Source: DATJBC01 sp035515515
GTDB lineage: Bacteria; Actinomycetota; Acidimicrobiia; Acidimicrobiales; UBA8190
Length of the DNA stretch: 5,059 nt
Reading direction: 5' to 3'
NCBI GenBank assembly: GCA_035515515.1
Contig: DATJBC010000047.1
Span: 1-5,059, forward strand
Numbering within the stretch: the stretch's first letter is position 1; each line of letters begins with the position of its first letter. Under the pieces are notes generated by a model. It ran no database searches, was not told the DNA's origin, and saw only the letters and a list, made by a program, of their open reading frames with translations. This document shows, in pieces, positions 4,913-5,059 of the stretch. A program made the translations under genes and the position numbers.

Positions 4913-5059
4913 GTGAGCCCGAAGCCACGCGAGCCCGAAGGGGCCGATGCCGCTGAGAAGTGGGTGTTCCCCTTCGAGTCCGAGCTGCACGCCATCGCCC
5001 CCGGCCTGCACGAGGCGCAGAACGGCTGGCTGGCACAGATCGACTCGCTGCGCGCCCCC
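4913..5059 (+). CDS. Unrecognised protein, N-terminal part (runs off the window)
   Basis: Forty-nine codons are open to the window end, starting with GTG. The first 15 residues (MSPKPREPEGADAAE) are charged and probably disordered. They are followed by KWVFPFESELHAIAPGLHEA (16-35) and NGWLAQIDSLRAP (37-49), which look like two amphipathic helices. There is no signal peptide or membrane segment. Helix patterns of this kind open some carboxymuconolactone decarboxylase/AhpD-like proteins, but the diagnostic cysteines and histidine would lie beyond the window, so this is only a suggestion. A strong ribosome binding site and the strict G/C third-position bias support it being a real gene. Confidence 0.65.
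   Translation, partial: MSPKPREPEGADAAEKWVFPFESELHAIAPGLHEAQNGWLAQIDSLRAP

Noticed and set aside
3401..5011. 536-codon open frame on the minus strand opposite the kinase
   Set aside because: The plus-strand kinase has all family motifs in order; the antisense translation is Arg/Gly/His-rich low complexity with no domain.

Overview
This window looks like chromosomal DNA from a very high-GC actinobacterium, possibly of the Acidimicrobiia type. Third codon positions are almost all G or C, GTG starts are frequent, and the acyl-CoA dehydrogenase and the ArsR/SRPBCC pair are of actinobacterial style. The lineage is an inference from gene style, not from a marker gene. No mobile element, RNA gene or CRISPR array is visible.

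From left to right, bases 1-1090 hold three genes on the minus strand. They read from right to left: an ArsR-family repressor, an SRPBCC/AHSA1-like protein that overlaps it by 17 bp, and, after a 187-bp repeat-bearing gap, the first 38 codons of a YCII/DGPF-like protein. The repressor gene has a compact promoter. A perfect 14-bp palindrome sits between a -35-like and a -10-like hexamer, and the predicted transcription start falls on the GTG itself, which suggests a self-repressed, leaderless transcript.

Bases 1163-3346 hold a two-gene minus-strand operon: a D-isomer-type 2-hydroxyacid dehydrogenase, followed after 3 bp by an acyl-CoA dehydrogenase. Divergent from it, separated by only 42 bp, is a plus-strand FGGY-family sugar kinase (3389-4822). 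The kinase also appears to be leaderless. The shared intergenic stretch and the dehydrogenase/kinase pairing suggest a small catabolic unit for a sugar, polyol or sugar acid of unknown identity. The presence of an acyl-CoA dehydrogenase in the same transcript is the puzzling part.

The window ends with the first 49 codons of an unrecognised plus-strand gene (4913 onward), which has a good ribosome binding site and its own possible promoter.

The most useful observations are the ArsR operator/promoter architecture, the dehydrogenase-FadE-FGGY kinase arrangement, the acyl-CoA dehydrogenase whose catalytic glutamate appears to sit in the isovaleryl/long-chain position, and the direct-repeat cluster at 225-294. 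Nothing here can be called a wholly new system from sequence alone.
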